Shown here one piece after another: positions 1 through 8,502 of a DNA stretch of 14,264 bases. The notes beneath the pieces were generated by a model. It was not told the origin of the DNA. It worked only from the letters and a program-made list of their open reading frames with translations, and did not search any database. Within the stretch, counting starts at the first letter, position 1, and every line of letters starts with the position of its first letter. The translations under genes were made by a program, and so were the position numbers. This stretch comes from Fragilaria crotonensis (lineage: Eukaryota; Bacillariophyta; Fragilariophyceae; Fragilariales; Fragilariaceae): positions 188,001 through 202,264 of the forward strand of contig JAKSYS010000027.1 of assembly GCA_022925895.1 (NCBI GenBank), written 5' to 3'.

Positions 1-82
1 GAGCCACTGCGAGATGCCGCTCCGATCGAGCGTCACTCGTTGGTGTTGGATCCTTCAAGATTTTGGAGATGAGTGCGTTCAT
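1..82 (-). CDS. Possible 5' end of a divergent gene, cut by the left edge
   Basis: Read on the minus strand, an ATG at 82-80 opens a frame that stays open to the left edge, giving about 27 residues beginning MNALISKILKDPTPTSDARS. The composition looks protein-like and the position fits a gene transcribed away from RPN6. The fragment is too short to recognise, and an open frame of this length can occur by chance. If real, its promoter would be shared with RPN6 in the 540 nt between them. Confidence 0.25.
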   Translation of the reverse strand, partial: MNALISKILKDPTPTSDARSERHLAVA

Positions 83-622
83 GATAGAGTCTTGAGCAAA
101 TGTGCAGAAGGAATGGCGGAGTCGGTGTGTGCTACAGTCTACAGTTTTGTTGCGACAGCAACGATGGTTGTTTTAAGTCAGAGTGGTACTGTCGTACTAC
201 GGTAGAGAGCATCACTGCAAACTGCAAACTGCACAAATTGCACTCTACGACAGTACTGTATCCCCAATTTGCAATTTGGACACCCCCTGGGAGTACAAAT
301 ACGAGTACCAGTAGCTGAAGTTTGAAATACTACCGGTAGTACTGCTAAAATGGTTTTGTACGTGGTACTGGTACCGGTCTACCGGTGCATGCTTCCCCCC
401 TGCAGCTGGAATCGAGCGAGTCCAGGCTTCGTCAATGTTCTTGCATCTTCCAACATTGGTACTTGTACTGTGCCAATTGTACAATACTATTATTGACCGC
501 GACGATAGCAGTGATCTGCGCCAAATCGGGGAAAACGGAACTGGGTCAACATCTCAGCTATCTTCTCCAGGTACACTTCAAATCCACACAGCACATCGCA
601 AACCGTGCACAAGACCTCAAAC
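83..622. other. Gene-free stretch upstream of RPN6
   Basis: I see no convincing gene here; the open frames are short and have no recognisable protein. The stretch is rich in GTAC and CCGGT words. It has one exact TACCGGTA palindrome at 331-338 and two TACCGGT copies at 372-378 and 380-386. It must hold the RPN6 promoter and 5' leader, and possibly the promoter of a divergent gene on the left. Confidence 0.6.
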
Positions 623-2120
623 ATGTCAGAAGAAACAAAGCCTGAAGCTATGGAAGTTGAACTTAGTGAGCAGCCAGCTGCTGTTGCGTTTGTTGGTGAA
701 GACGAAGAAGACATTTCGGCGTTGACAGAGCTCATGGATGATGCATCCTCCAAGCCTGCAAGCGAACGAATTGCAGTTTTGGAACAAGTCTTGGCTGATA
801 CGGCTCATCTCGGTCACAAGGCAACCATTCTCAAGGAACGAGCCATGTACGATATGACTCGGGCCCTTTGTGAGTTGAAGAAATATTCTGCCATTGTTCC
901 TCTGTTGCAAGAGACAACATTCTTGTCGCAGATCACGAAATCCAAGACTGCCAAAGTTGTGCGCGCGGTTCTCGATATCACCTATAGCTTGGCGCCAACA
1001 GAACTCGATATGCAAGCGGAAATCTGCAGCAAAATTATTGAATGGACCCGAAAGGAGAAGCGTACGTTCTTGCGTCAACGCGTCGAAGCCAAGTTGGCTT
1101 CGATTCTAGTGGAGCAGAAAGACTTCGGCGCCGCGCTCACTCTTGTGGATTGTCTTTTGATCGAACTCAAGAAATTGGACGACAAACAATTACTGGTCGA
1201 AACACACCTGCAAGAAGCCAAGATTCATTTTGGACTCCGGAATGTCCCTAAGGCAAAGGCGGCATTGACGGCCTCGCGGACGGCCGCAAATGCTATCTAT
1301 GTGTCGCCGCAGCTACAAGCGACAATTGACAGCATGTCTGGAATTATTCACTGTGAAGAAGGTGATTATGATACAGCTCACTCCTACTTTTTGGAGGCCT
1401 TTGAACAGTTGGATCAATTGAATGATAACGAGAAGGCGGTGCAGACGCTCAAGTATATGATGTTATGTCGTATCCTGGATTCTTTGACCAAGGCGTTGAA
1501 ATTGAGCGCAAAGGGTGGTGTTGGTGAGTACAATATTCTTCTACTAATCTGCAATCCGTGTCGTCCACTGTCTCTTATTGTCGCTTTGTTCACCTCATGG
1601 ATAAACAGGGGCGAAGAGCGACCGATCCGATGTTGATATATCTGGCATGATTTCTGGTCGTCAGGGTGTGAAGTATGCAGGAATGGACATTGAAGCCATG
1701 TCGGCCATTGCAGCAGCTGCATCGCGTCGCTCCCTCAAGGAATTTGAAGCGGTTTTGGTCCAGTACGATCACGAATTACAAGACGACTTGCTCATTAAGC
1801 ATCATTTACACATACTTCAAGAGCAGCTGCTTGAGTCCAACTTGATTCGAATTATCGAACCCTACTCGTGTGTTGAAATTTCTCATATTTCTTCTCTAAT
1901 GGAAATGCCAGTTCCTGTGGTGGAAAAGAAGCTCAGTCAAATGATTTTGGACGGCAAATTTCAGGGCATTTTGGATCAAGGAAAGGGGCAGTTGATTGTC
2001 TACGAAGAAGGAGAGAAGGATGCAGCCATGGAAAAGGGATTGCAAGTCATTGCCAATATGGATGCTATTGTGACCACACTCTTCGAACGCAGTAAGGCGC
2101 TTCGAACTATGATGATCTAG
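623..2120 (+). CDS. RPN6: 26S proteasome regulatory subunit RPN6 (PSMD11), one intron
   Basis: This is a subunit of the 19S proteasome lid. In known proteasomes Rpn6 is a PCI-domain solenoid that clamps the lid to the 20S core, helping degrade ubiquitinated proteins in nucleus and cytosol. The coding sequence is 623-1523 joined to 1609-2120, giving 470 residues against about 420 in animals. The first ATG (623) is chosen because the frame upstream of it only has a GTG. Residues 1-40 are an acidic leader, about 50-290 are TPR-like helices (DYDTAHSYFLEAFEQLDQL near 248-266), and about 255-425 is the PCI domain. Its winged helix at 375-424 includes LIRIIEPYSCVEISHISSL and KKLSQMILDGKFQGILDQ, which are family signatures. 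A low-complexity insert (about 288-325) lies around the intron. Retaining the intron would end the protein at a TGA at 1634-1636 and remove most of the PCI domain. Confidence 0.95.
1524..1608 (+). other. RPN6 intron (85 nt, phase 1)
   Basis: The donor is GTGAGT at 1524 and the acceptor ACAG ends at 1608. A CTAAT branch-point-like word lies at about 1544. Joining 1523 to 1609 makes a GGG codon and continues as AKSDRSDVDISGM into the conserved RPN6 C-terminus. The unspliced frame stops soon afterwards, so splicing is needed for the full protein. Confidence 0.9.
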
Positions 2121-2674
2121 CTAGTAAGCTAACAGTAGTTGAAGTAGAGATGACGCAAATAGCGTTGAGATTTGAGGTAGAGTTCTAAAGTGCGACGCTC
2201 AGAGTAGAATACCATTACTCGACTTGGAAAGATGGAATTCATGTGACTGCAACGCCAATGTACCTTTGCATACGCGCTCTCATCAACTCTCATCACTCAT
2301 CACTCATCAACTCCCGGCTCCCGGGCCTTCATCTACCGGTAGTAGGGTGTTTGATTGGGTCAACGGTCAGGACGCAAAACTCATTCCTATAACAACTCAT
2401 ATAACAGAGTTCGAATTCGGTTGACTACTGTACCAGTACAGCACTTGCATTGTAGTATCCGGTGGATGAACATCGCGACTCGCGACATGTCAGACTCCGG
2501 TATGTTACGGCTTTATTGCGGATGATGACGCACCTTCTACTATTGCCCTATTTCCAATATTGTTCCTCATCCAAAGTCCTGAGCGCCTCCTAAATACGAA
2601 ACATGGTGCGCGACGTTAGTCGTGACTTTGCAGTTTCGATTCAACTCTGACAATAAACAATAAACACAGCGTTC

Positions 2675-2844
2675 CAATCGCGACCAAGGGAATTATGACC
2701 GAGGATGACCCAAAGCTAGAACCGGCCCGTATAGGAAGCCACCATTACAACGGTTAACAGTCAACTCGGCTGGGTGCAAAACTACCGGTAGGGCCGTTTC
2801 TAACTTTGGGTCATCCTCGGTCATAATTCCCTTGGTCGCTATTG
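2675..2844. repeat. Long inverted repeat: 54-nt arms, 62-nt loop
   Basis: The left arm is 2675-2728 and the right arm 2791-2844. Paired base by base they match at 51 of 54 positions, including an unbroken 36-bp core (2680-2715 against 2804-2839). The loop is 2729-2790 and contains a GTTAAC and a TACCGGTA palindrome. It has no open reading frame and no clear target-site duplication at its ends. It could be a foldback or MITE-type element, a small-RNA hairpin precursor, or a local inverted duplication. The sequence alone does not decide between them. Confidence 0.9.
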
Positions 2845-2869
2845 CACTTTTACATTTTACCAATGATAA

Positions 2870-3060
2870 ACATCGTCGTCATTGTCGTTTAAGAAGAGCG
2901 TGCGACATCCTTTCATAGAATTGGAACGGGAGTTCTCGATTGAAGGTCAACTCTACATGATGCTTTTTTATCCAGACGACCCCAAAATGTCTAAAACTCC
3001 AATCGGTACTGATCATTTTTACATGGCAACAAAACCTTGGTGGTCAAGTCTCATGTCGTA
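2870..3060 (+). pseudogene. Coding-like fragment without a start codon
   Basis: After a stop at 2867-2869, this frame stays open for 63 codons to a TAG at 3058-3060. It reads like protein, for example FIELEREFSIEGQLYMMLFY and HFYMATKPWWSSLMS, but has no ATG before the internal MM. I do not recognise a family. It could be a gene relic, a last exon after an AAG acceptor near 2892, or chance. Confidence 0.2.
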
Positions 3061-3377
3061 GTCATCCTACCAGTACCAACTACCGATAGTTCTCGGGTTA
3101 GTCTTGGCATCTTAATTTTATTCCGATGACGGAATTATTGGTAACGCGTACGATAGAAAAGTTTCGGCGATGTCGTTATTAGTTACTCCGCCTGGTAATA
3201 GGATTACACAGGCTGCAGGAGAATCGTAAACGGCGTTGTGCCTGACGAGTCATGTATCTATGACATAAATGTACTGGTCACTCTCGAAAGACGCACGTAT
3301 GGGATGGAACGGAAACGCAGGAACAGGACCAAGACTCGATTTTGCTCCATGGAAATTGGATGGTAGGTGGTATTGCT

Positions 3378-3424
3378 CCAGGTATTCATATGACATATGA
3401 TTATACCTGGTACTAGATAGTACC
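3378..3424. repeat. Compound hairpin upstream of the kinase gene
   Basis: CCAGGTAT (3378-3385) pairs with ATACCTGG (3403-3410), with CATATG words in the loop. The overlapping TGGTACT (3408-3414) pairs with AGTACCA (3418-3424). The two stems share bases, so they are alternative folds. They lie about 65-110 nt before the kinase start and could be promoter or 5' UTR sequence. Confidence 0.5.
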
Positions 3425-3488
3425 AAGTAAACTCCTTTTTCACTCCTGTTTCAATATTTATTGATTACATTTATGTGAGATAAAAAAC

Positions 3489-4610
3489 ATGAAACGTACC
3501 ACTCAAGCTTGTGAAGATCAGGAATGCAGCGGCACGGTCATGACTTCAGATCAAGCAGACGAAGACTTCTCTGATGCTAGTTTGCAAGCACAACAGAAGG
3601 CAAGCCATGAGGCGAAGATCGGGCTTGCCTCTTACAGAGTCGCGGTTGAATTCGACTCCCGAAGTCGAATGGAAATAAATCCAATTCCGGTGGTTTCAGA
3701 TAAAAGCATCGTGGTGGGACAGCTCTTGGGCATTGGTGGATTCAACGAGGTTATCTCTGTCACGACCACACTACCCGACAACGGTGAATGCAAGAAAGTT
3801 TGGGCTATGAAACGTTTGCTTCCTTCGGTCATGGAGACTGAAGATGTCTTCTACGGTGCTGCCCTAGACCTCGTACTGGAAGCCAAGATTTTGAATTGTT
3901 TGAGTCATCCGAATATTATAAACCTACACGGGGTGTCGTGTGACGATGAATCGTTGAAGACCTGCTATCTTGATGGTAATCAGTATTGTCTCTACCTTGA
4001 CGTGTTTTACGTTACCGTCCGTGAAAGATTCGACGAATGGCGCAAACATCCGCATCTGAGGAAGCGAGACCTTCAACGCCGCCTCGAGACTATAGCTCTG
4101 CCTATTGCGGATGCGATGGAATATCTGCACTCACGCAACATCATTTTTCGGGATTTGAAGCCAGACAATATGGGTTTTGATTCGGAGGGTATTGTCAAGT
4201 TGTTTGATTTTGGTCTTGCTCGCGAAACGAATCCGAGCCAACGCTTGTCAAGCATAACAGGCAGTCTCATTTACATGGCGCCGGAGGTCGCGCAATCGCA
4301 ACCGTATGGGCTTTCAGCTGACGTGTTTTCATTTGGCATATTTTTGCACGAGTGTTGTACTCTATCGAAGCGGAAACGTCACAATTTTTCGGTGTGCTGT
4401 TCTACTCCCCGCTCATTGCAAACGCTGACGAAGCTATGTTTGGGAAAGTCTGCCATAGCTCGACCAACTTTCAGTGATATCACAGACCAGCTTCGCATGG
4501 AGATTCAAGATATGCGGCTTGAAGTCGAACGAAAGTCGAAGAACCCTCTGCAGAAGTTTGTCGCCCAACGTCGGTCGCCTAGTCAAATGACAGTAAATGA
4601 CCGCAGCTGA
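3489..4610 (+). CDS. Protein kinase, TKL-like, with shortened C-lobe
   Basis: This is an intronless gene for a 373-residue protein kinase, expected to phosphorylate Ser/Thr on unknown substrates. The first 70 residues are polar and look disordered. The kinase core follows: glycine loop GIGGFNEV (81-88), catalytic Lys108 in WAMKRL, helix-C Glu131, HPNIINLHG (140-148), catalytic loop FRDLKPDN (220-227, with Phe for the usual His), DFG at 240-242 and APE at 264-266. All key catalytic residues are present, so activity is likely. The helix F-to-G region is unusually short: CTLSKRKRHNF (290-300) is followed almost directly by SLQTLTKLC and the ARPTF motif (324-328). A basic tail with a possible short helix (about 335-350) ends the protein. 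The domain style resembles the expanded TKL-like kinases of diatoms; I cannot name the orthologue. Confidence 0.9.
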   Translation: MKRTTQACEDQECSGTVMTSDQADEDFSDASLQAQQKASHEAKIGLASYRVAVEFDSRSRMEINPIPVVSDKSIVVGQLLGIGGFNEVISVTTTLPDNGECKKVWAMKRLLPSVMETEDVFYGAALDLVLEAKILNCLSHPNIINLHGVSCDDESLKTCYLDGNQYCLYLDVFYVTVRERFDEWRKHPHLRKRDLQRRLETIALPIADAMEYLHSRNIIFRDLKPDNMGFDSEGIVKLFDFGLARETNPSQRLSSITGSLIYMAPEVAQSQPYGLSADVFSFGIFLHECCTLSKRKRHNFSVCCSTPRSLQTLTKLCLGKSAIARPTFSDITDQLRMEIQDMRLEVERKSKNPLQKFVAQRRSPSQMTVNDRS

Positions 4611-5249
4611 CATGGTTTGTTATAGTACAGCGGTCGCCAGAAGCAATTTTTAGTTTCGTGTTTTACGACGTGATTCTACTTCGTTACACTGTTCAACCGA
4701 CCCAGCGAAAGAGACTCTCATCGTCACTACTCCTACGACACCCTGCTGCAAGACTCGATCTCTTCAGTTGACTTGTCATCGTCAGAGCGCGGAGTCGCCT
4801 GTAGGCGCGTGCTATACTGTCTGCTGGCAACAGGGAAGTTTCCAATTCGGGGAATAGCAGATGGAAAAATCTTTTAGACCTCGCTGAAATGAGTCAAGGA
4901 AGATTCCTCGCACTCACTCACTAATTCGCGGCACCGTCTGGACAACCATCCAACTCCACATCTAAGGTTTTGCAGCACCCACTGCCTGCCAACCATACAC
5001 AGACAAATTTTCTGCAGATGGCAGCAAAATCTTTTTCGATTCCGAGGACCGGGGACTGCCTGACCACCCCATCGATCACTGGGGCTCTCGGCAGGTTTTC
5101 GGTTCTGTTCTGTTTGACGCTCGACGCTCATCAGCCTCACACCTCGCACTTTACAGTAGACTACTTGTACTCCAGGCTCCAGGAGAACTATAACTACAAG
5201 TATATCAGTATCAGATACTCGGAGTGCCAGATCATATATCCCATCAATC
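4611..5249. other. Gene-free stretch between kinase and PRMT10
   Basis: I found no gene here. The open frames, including a long minus-strand one that overlaps the PRMT10 first exon, have no recognisable protein and no conserved motifs. It should hold the kinase 3' UTR and the PRMT10 promoter and 5' leader. Both neighbours are on the plus strand. Confidence 0.6.
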
Positions 5250-6642
5250 ATGTCGGACGACTTTGTGAATGCGAGCGACACAGGCGAGATCCCCTCCTTC
5301 AACGGAGATGCCAAGGCCAAGGCAACTGATTTTGCGAATTACTTTTGTTCGTATGCGCAACTGTACCACCAGAAACAAATGTTGGCCGACCACAATCGCA
5401 TGGCGGCCTACCATTCAGCAATCATGGGGAATCCTGATGTCTTCAAGGATAAGGTCGTCATGGATGTGGGGACGGGATCCGGTATTCTGGCAGCGTGGGC
5501 TGCTCAAGCAGGGGCTCGCAAGGTTTATGCTAGTAAGTTGACTATTCGTCATGTCTATGCATACGTATGCATGTGTGCAGGTTTGCTGCTGTCGACATTC
5601 AATTCACACAACCGGCGCTAACCCATCCTTCAACTCTCCAACTCGTTACTCGTCGACAGTCGAATACACTGAAATGGCCAAGCATGCTAAATCCGTCATG
5701 GAGGCCAACGGCGTCGCCCACATTGTAACCGTCATTCAAGGTGCTGTCGAAGAAATTGAATTGCCCATTGAGGCAGACGGATTGGTGGCCAACGATGGTG
5801 ACGAACCCACTCAAGTGGTGGATATCATCATATCCGAATGGATGGGATACTTTTTGTTGCGTGAAAGCATGTTGGATTCCTTGATTCGAGCCCGCGACAA
5901 GTTCATGCGCCCCAAGACCGGTCTCATGTTTCCGTCCCACACTACCATGTACTTTGCTCCCATTAACGACGAAGATGAGCGGAAAATGTGTTCTCAGGAG
6001 TACAGCAACGCCATGAATGATTGGTTTGAGTTCGCCGAAGGAACCAAGTCTACGTATGGCGTCGACATGAAGGTGTTGGAATCAGAATTTGATCGCGAAC
6101 AAAGGGAATATTACATTTTGAGTTCCCGGTGGTCCGAGTTACCTTCGGAAGCGGTGCTGGCGGACCCGGCCATGGTCAAGCATTTGGATATGGTCACATG
6201 TACGATTGAAGACAGTCGCGGTATCAGTTCCGACACCAAGGAAGCGCACTTTGACTTTCGTGTCGATGGCAATACCACCTGCGGACCCATTAGTGGATTC
6301 GCCGGATGGTTCACAGCAGACTTTAAGAGCCGCACGGACCCGATTGGAAAGGACGCGGCTCCCAAGATTTCTCATCCCGCCTTTTTGAGTACAGGACCGG
6401 AGAACGGGTACACGCACTGGGGACAACAAACATTCTACTTGCCTTCGCCGATTCCACTCTTTTGCAATCAAGTGACGAAATTGGTGGGAAACATTGAAAT
6501 GATGCGTACCAAGGCAAATGCGCGTCTTTACAATTGCAGAATAACGCATACCGCGTCTCGTGTGCAGCTGGAGGATGATGGGAGAGAAGGCCCTGTGTTA
6601 AACAAGGGAGCTGAGGTTTCTCAAGTGTATCAAATTCCATAA
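5250..6642 (+). CDS. PRMT10: Protein arginine methyltransferase, plant PRMT10-like, one intron
   Basis: This enzyme transfers methyl groups from S-adenosylmethionine to arginine side chains. Plant PRMT10 is a type I enzyme (asymmetric dimethylarginine). The coding sequence is 5250-5532 joined to 5660-6642, giving 421 residues. Visible motifs are the YF.SYAQLYHQKQML N-terminal helix (31-45), the SAM-binding VGTGSGIL (73-80), Glu96 after the splice, and the double-E loop SEWMGYFLLRE with Glu154 and Glu163. Later come FPSHTTMYFAPI (185-196) and the THW loop (346-348). The match to plant PRMT10 (SEWMGYFLLRES, YGVDM, CGF/ISGFAGWF, THWGQQ) is closer than to PRMT1 or CARM1. An acidic insert (about 131-146) before VVDIIISE is longer than usual. 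The start is the first ATG of the frame. Retaining the intron would truncate the protein at 5621, just after motif I. Confidence 0.93.
5533..5659 (+). other. PRMT10 intron (127 nt, phase 1)
   Basis: The donor is GTAAGT at 5533. A GCTAAC branch-like word (5618-5623) precedes a pyrimidine-rich tract, and the acceptor GACAG ends at 5659. Joining 5532 to 5660 makes an ATC codon and reads VYAIEYTEMAKHA, which restores the conserved Glu expected to bind the SAM ribose. Confidence 0.88.
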
Positions 6643-6796
6643 TTTACTATTACTGAGCTTGGACGAGGGTCGGACTCTGGAGAAGATAGTAACGAATGCA
6701 AGACAAGTATACGAATGCGTCATATCACTGGAGTAGCCATTTTTCCAACTAGACTTTCCTCAACCCTCGCGCACCCGCGACCATGGAATCTCCCGT

Positions 6797-7786
6797 CTAC
6801 ATTTCCGATCCACCTGTTTTGGAAGTAATCGTCCATCGGAGATAATATTCAAATAGCTCCAATGGCCACAGGAGGATATTGAATGGAAATGGCATGTTGA
6901 AGTTCAACTTGAATTGCACGTACACTCCAAGTGCCGCGAACAGGTACATGATTCCCTCGTCCAAAAGAGAGTCGTCCATATTGAGTGGAATCATGCCACC
7001 CAGAGACCACTTGCGGTAGAGACAAAAGTCGTACAAGGCAGTAGCCATCATTTGGCCACCAGTCAACGCGGAAGTGACGGCAGAAATCACAGTCTGAATG
7101 TACCAAGCAATGGACATGGCGATTGCCTTGACGATCCAACCGAGAATGACAGGGACCCAACGCTTGTATTGAGTCGGCGTTGCCAATTCGATAGTCGGGG
7201 CAATGAAGCGATTCACTGGTTTCTTGATAAAGTCGCTAATCGAGAGTGCTAGCGAAATGGTACGTGCAAATTGCAACATGAGGACGGCCACGACTGACAA
7301 CCAGACCGTGTAGATCGAGGCAATGGCGTTGTCAACCTTCTGAGGATCCATTTTGGTAATCACGAGATTGAACTTGCGCAGCGCGAACTGAGTGCCATCG
7401 ATCTGTTTGACATCTTCGACACCATCCTTATCATCATCTTTCTTGTCATCCTTCTTAGATTCTTCCAAAATAATGAGAGCTTCTTCACTCAACAGACTGA
7501 GAGAATCCACGACTTTCTGATGACCTCCGTGTTCGGCAGCTTGAACTGCAGCAAAAGTAACTGGGTAGAGTCCTCCAAAAAAGCAAAAGACGAATCCAGT
7601 CCAAAACTTGACGGCATTCTTCGGCATGGTCTTGTAGAAAGCCCATGCTTTGGAACAACCAAAGATAATGGAGGGCAAGAGCACGCCCAACGCCGCGATA
7701 ACTGGCTTGGCGACGCTCTGGAGCGTTTCAGCCGCGGCTGTCAACTTTTTCTGGTTGGAGTTAGTGGTGGACGGTGCTGTCGACAT
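6797..7786 (-). CDS. Multi-pass membrane protein of unknown function
   Basis: I do not recognise this 329-residue protein. The start is the ATG at 7786-7784 (MSTAPSTTNS); the frame is open further upstream but has no better start. Hydrophobic segments suggest four or five membrane passes: about 27-50, 61-82, 155-182, 210-240 and 278-312. Between the second and third is a Lys/Asp-rich linker (about 109-125, KKDDKKDDDKDG), probably exposed. Several Pro and aromatic residues in the helices (FYKTMPKNAVKFWTGF; FPFNILLWPLELFEYYLRW) look family-specific. There is no obvious signal peptide. It faces PRMT10 tail to tail, with 154 nt between the stop codons. A conserved stramenopile membrane family is plausible, but that is a guess. 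Confidence 0.8.
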   Translation of the reverse strand: MSTAPSTTNSNQKKLTAAAETLQSVAKPVIAALGVLLPSIIFGCSKAWAFYKTMPKNAVKFWTGFVFCFFGGLYPVTFAAVQAAEHGGHQKVVDSLSLLSEEALIILEESKKDDKKDDDKDGVEDVKQIDGTQFALRKFNLVITKMDPQKVDNAIASIYTVWLSVVAVLMLQFARTISLALSISDFIKKPVNRFIAPTIELATPTQYKRWVPVILGWIVKAIAMSIAWYIQTVISAVTSALTGGQMMATALYDFCLYRKWSLGGMIPLNMDDSLLDEGIMYLFAALGVYVQFKLNFNMPFPFNILLWPLELFEYYLRWTITSKTGGSEM

Positions 7787-7951
7787 GGTGAACGAGAAAG
7801 AAAGTTGGCGACGGGAACAAGGAACCGAAGTGTTCAAAGCGAAGTTTTCCGTGTTTCGTACATGTATGAGAACACAATCAAGATCCAAAATCCGCTGTAC
7901 TCGGAGTATCAACCTAACGGTAGTACTCGGACCAAGTATACATACTACTAG

Positions 7952-7977
7952 ACCTGGTACCGGTACTTGTACCAGGT
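7952..7977. repeat. Hairpin with TACCGGTA centre
   Basis: ACCTGGTAC (7952-7960) pairs perfectly with GTACCAGGT (7969-7977). The exact palindrome TACCGGTA (7958-7965) overlaps the loop. It lies 166-191 nt upstream of the membrane-protein start on its strand, so a promoter role is possible. Confidence 0.5.
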
Positions 7978-8061
7978 AATGATTTCATATCGCTATGCAA
8001 AGGCATACGACCATATTGTACCACTGGCTTGAGTACTCAAAGTCCCGAACCAAGAACTTTA

Positions 8062-8082
8062 TACACGCGTGCCACGCGTGTA
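8062..8082. repeat. Near-perfect palindrome TACACGCGTG-C-CACGCGTGTA
   Basis: Two 10-nt arms (8062-8071 and 8073-8082) are exact reverse complements around one base. Each arm contains ACGCGT. The compactness suggests a dimeric DNA-binding site more than a hairpin. It lies between PEX16 and the membrane-protein gene, about 420 nt after the PEX16 stop on the minus strand. Confidence 0.6.
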
Positions 8083-8502
8083 CAAAATATATACAAAAAC
8101 GCCAGGTTTCGAACACGTCTTGTCATCAGAATGAGCCTTCATAGTGCAGTACAAGTACTCTGGCACCTGATTTCTCTGAGTATATGACATAGAGTGTTCA
8201 GATTTTACTGGAGTATCGGTCATACGCTGGACTCTTGAGCTCTGCTGGAGTCTGTACAGTAGTATTTGTATGCATGAAAGTTCCTTTCCACATTTTTGGA
8301 TACACGGGATTGAAGAATTGAACGACACTACCATGCACAATTTGGAGACAACTACCATGTTAACTAGATTCAATCTAGAGCTATGACGACAGAAAGAGAC
8401 TGAGAGGTAAACACTGACTTCAGACATATTGCGAGCGCAGTTGCCGACTTGGTAGAAGTGCTTTGAAAGGATGAGCCAAGTAGTCGAATCTCGGAGTAGT
8501 TG

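Larger units (their letters stand above)
2121..3488. other. 1.37 kb gene-free stretch with inverted repeats
   Basis: No recognisable gene lies here. The stretch holds a short ATCACTC-type direct repeat near 2289-2311 and exact TACCGGTA palindromes at 2334-2341 and 2783-2790. It also holds a large inverted repeat (2675-2844), a coding-like fragment without a start (2870-3060), and a compound hairpin at 3378-3424 just before the kinase gene. The left part should contain the RPN6 3' UTR and the right part the kinase promoter. Confidence 0.7.
7787..8502. other. Gene-free stretch downstream of PEX16
   Basis: Both flanking genes are on the minus strand, so this holds the PEX16 3' UTR and the promoter of the membrane-protein gene. 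A 122-codon minus-strand open frame at 8059-8427 has no recognisable protein, and I treat it as chance. Two palindromes stand out: 7952-7977 and 8062-8082. Confidence 0.6.

Noticed and set aside
2121-3488. tRNA or other structured RNA gene in the long gap
   Set aside because: I looked for a cloverleaf and conserved A/B-box words and found none. The only strong structure is the long inverted repeat.
4874-5320. 148-codon minus-strand open frame over the PRMT10 first exon
   Set aside because: It has no recognisable motif, overlaps a certain exon on the other strand, and its Cys/Arg-rich composition looks like a shadow frame.
8059-8427. 122-codon minus-strand open frame between PEX16 and the membrane-protein gene
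   Set aside because: It has no domain or family resemblance and low-quality composition. It also covers the 8062-8082 palindrome and probably PEX16 3' UTR.
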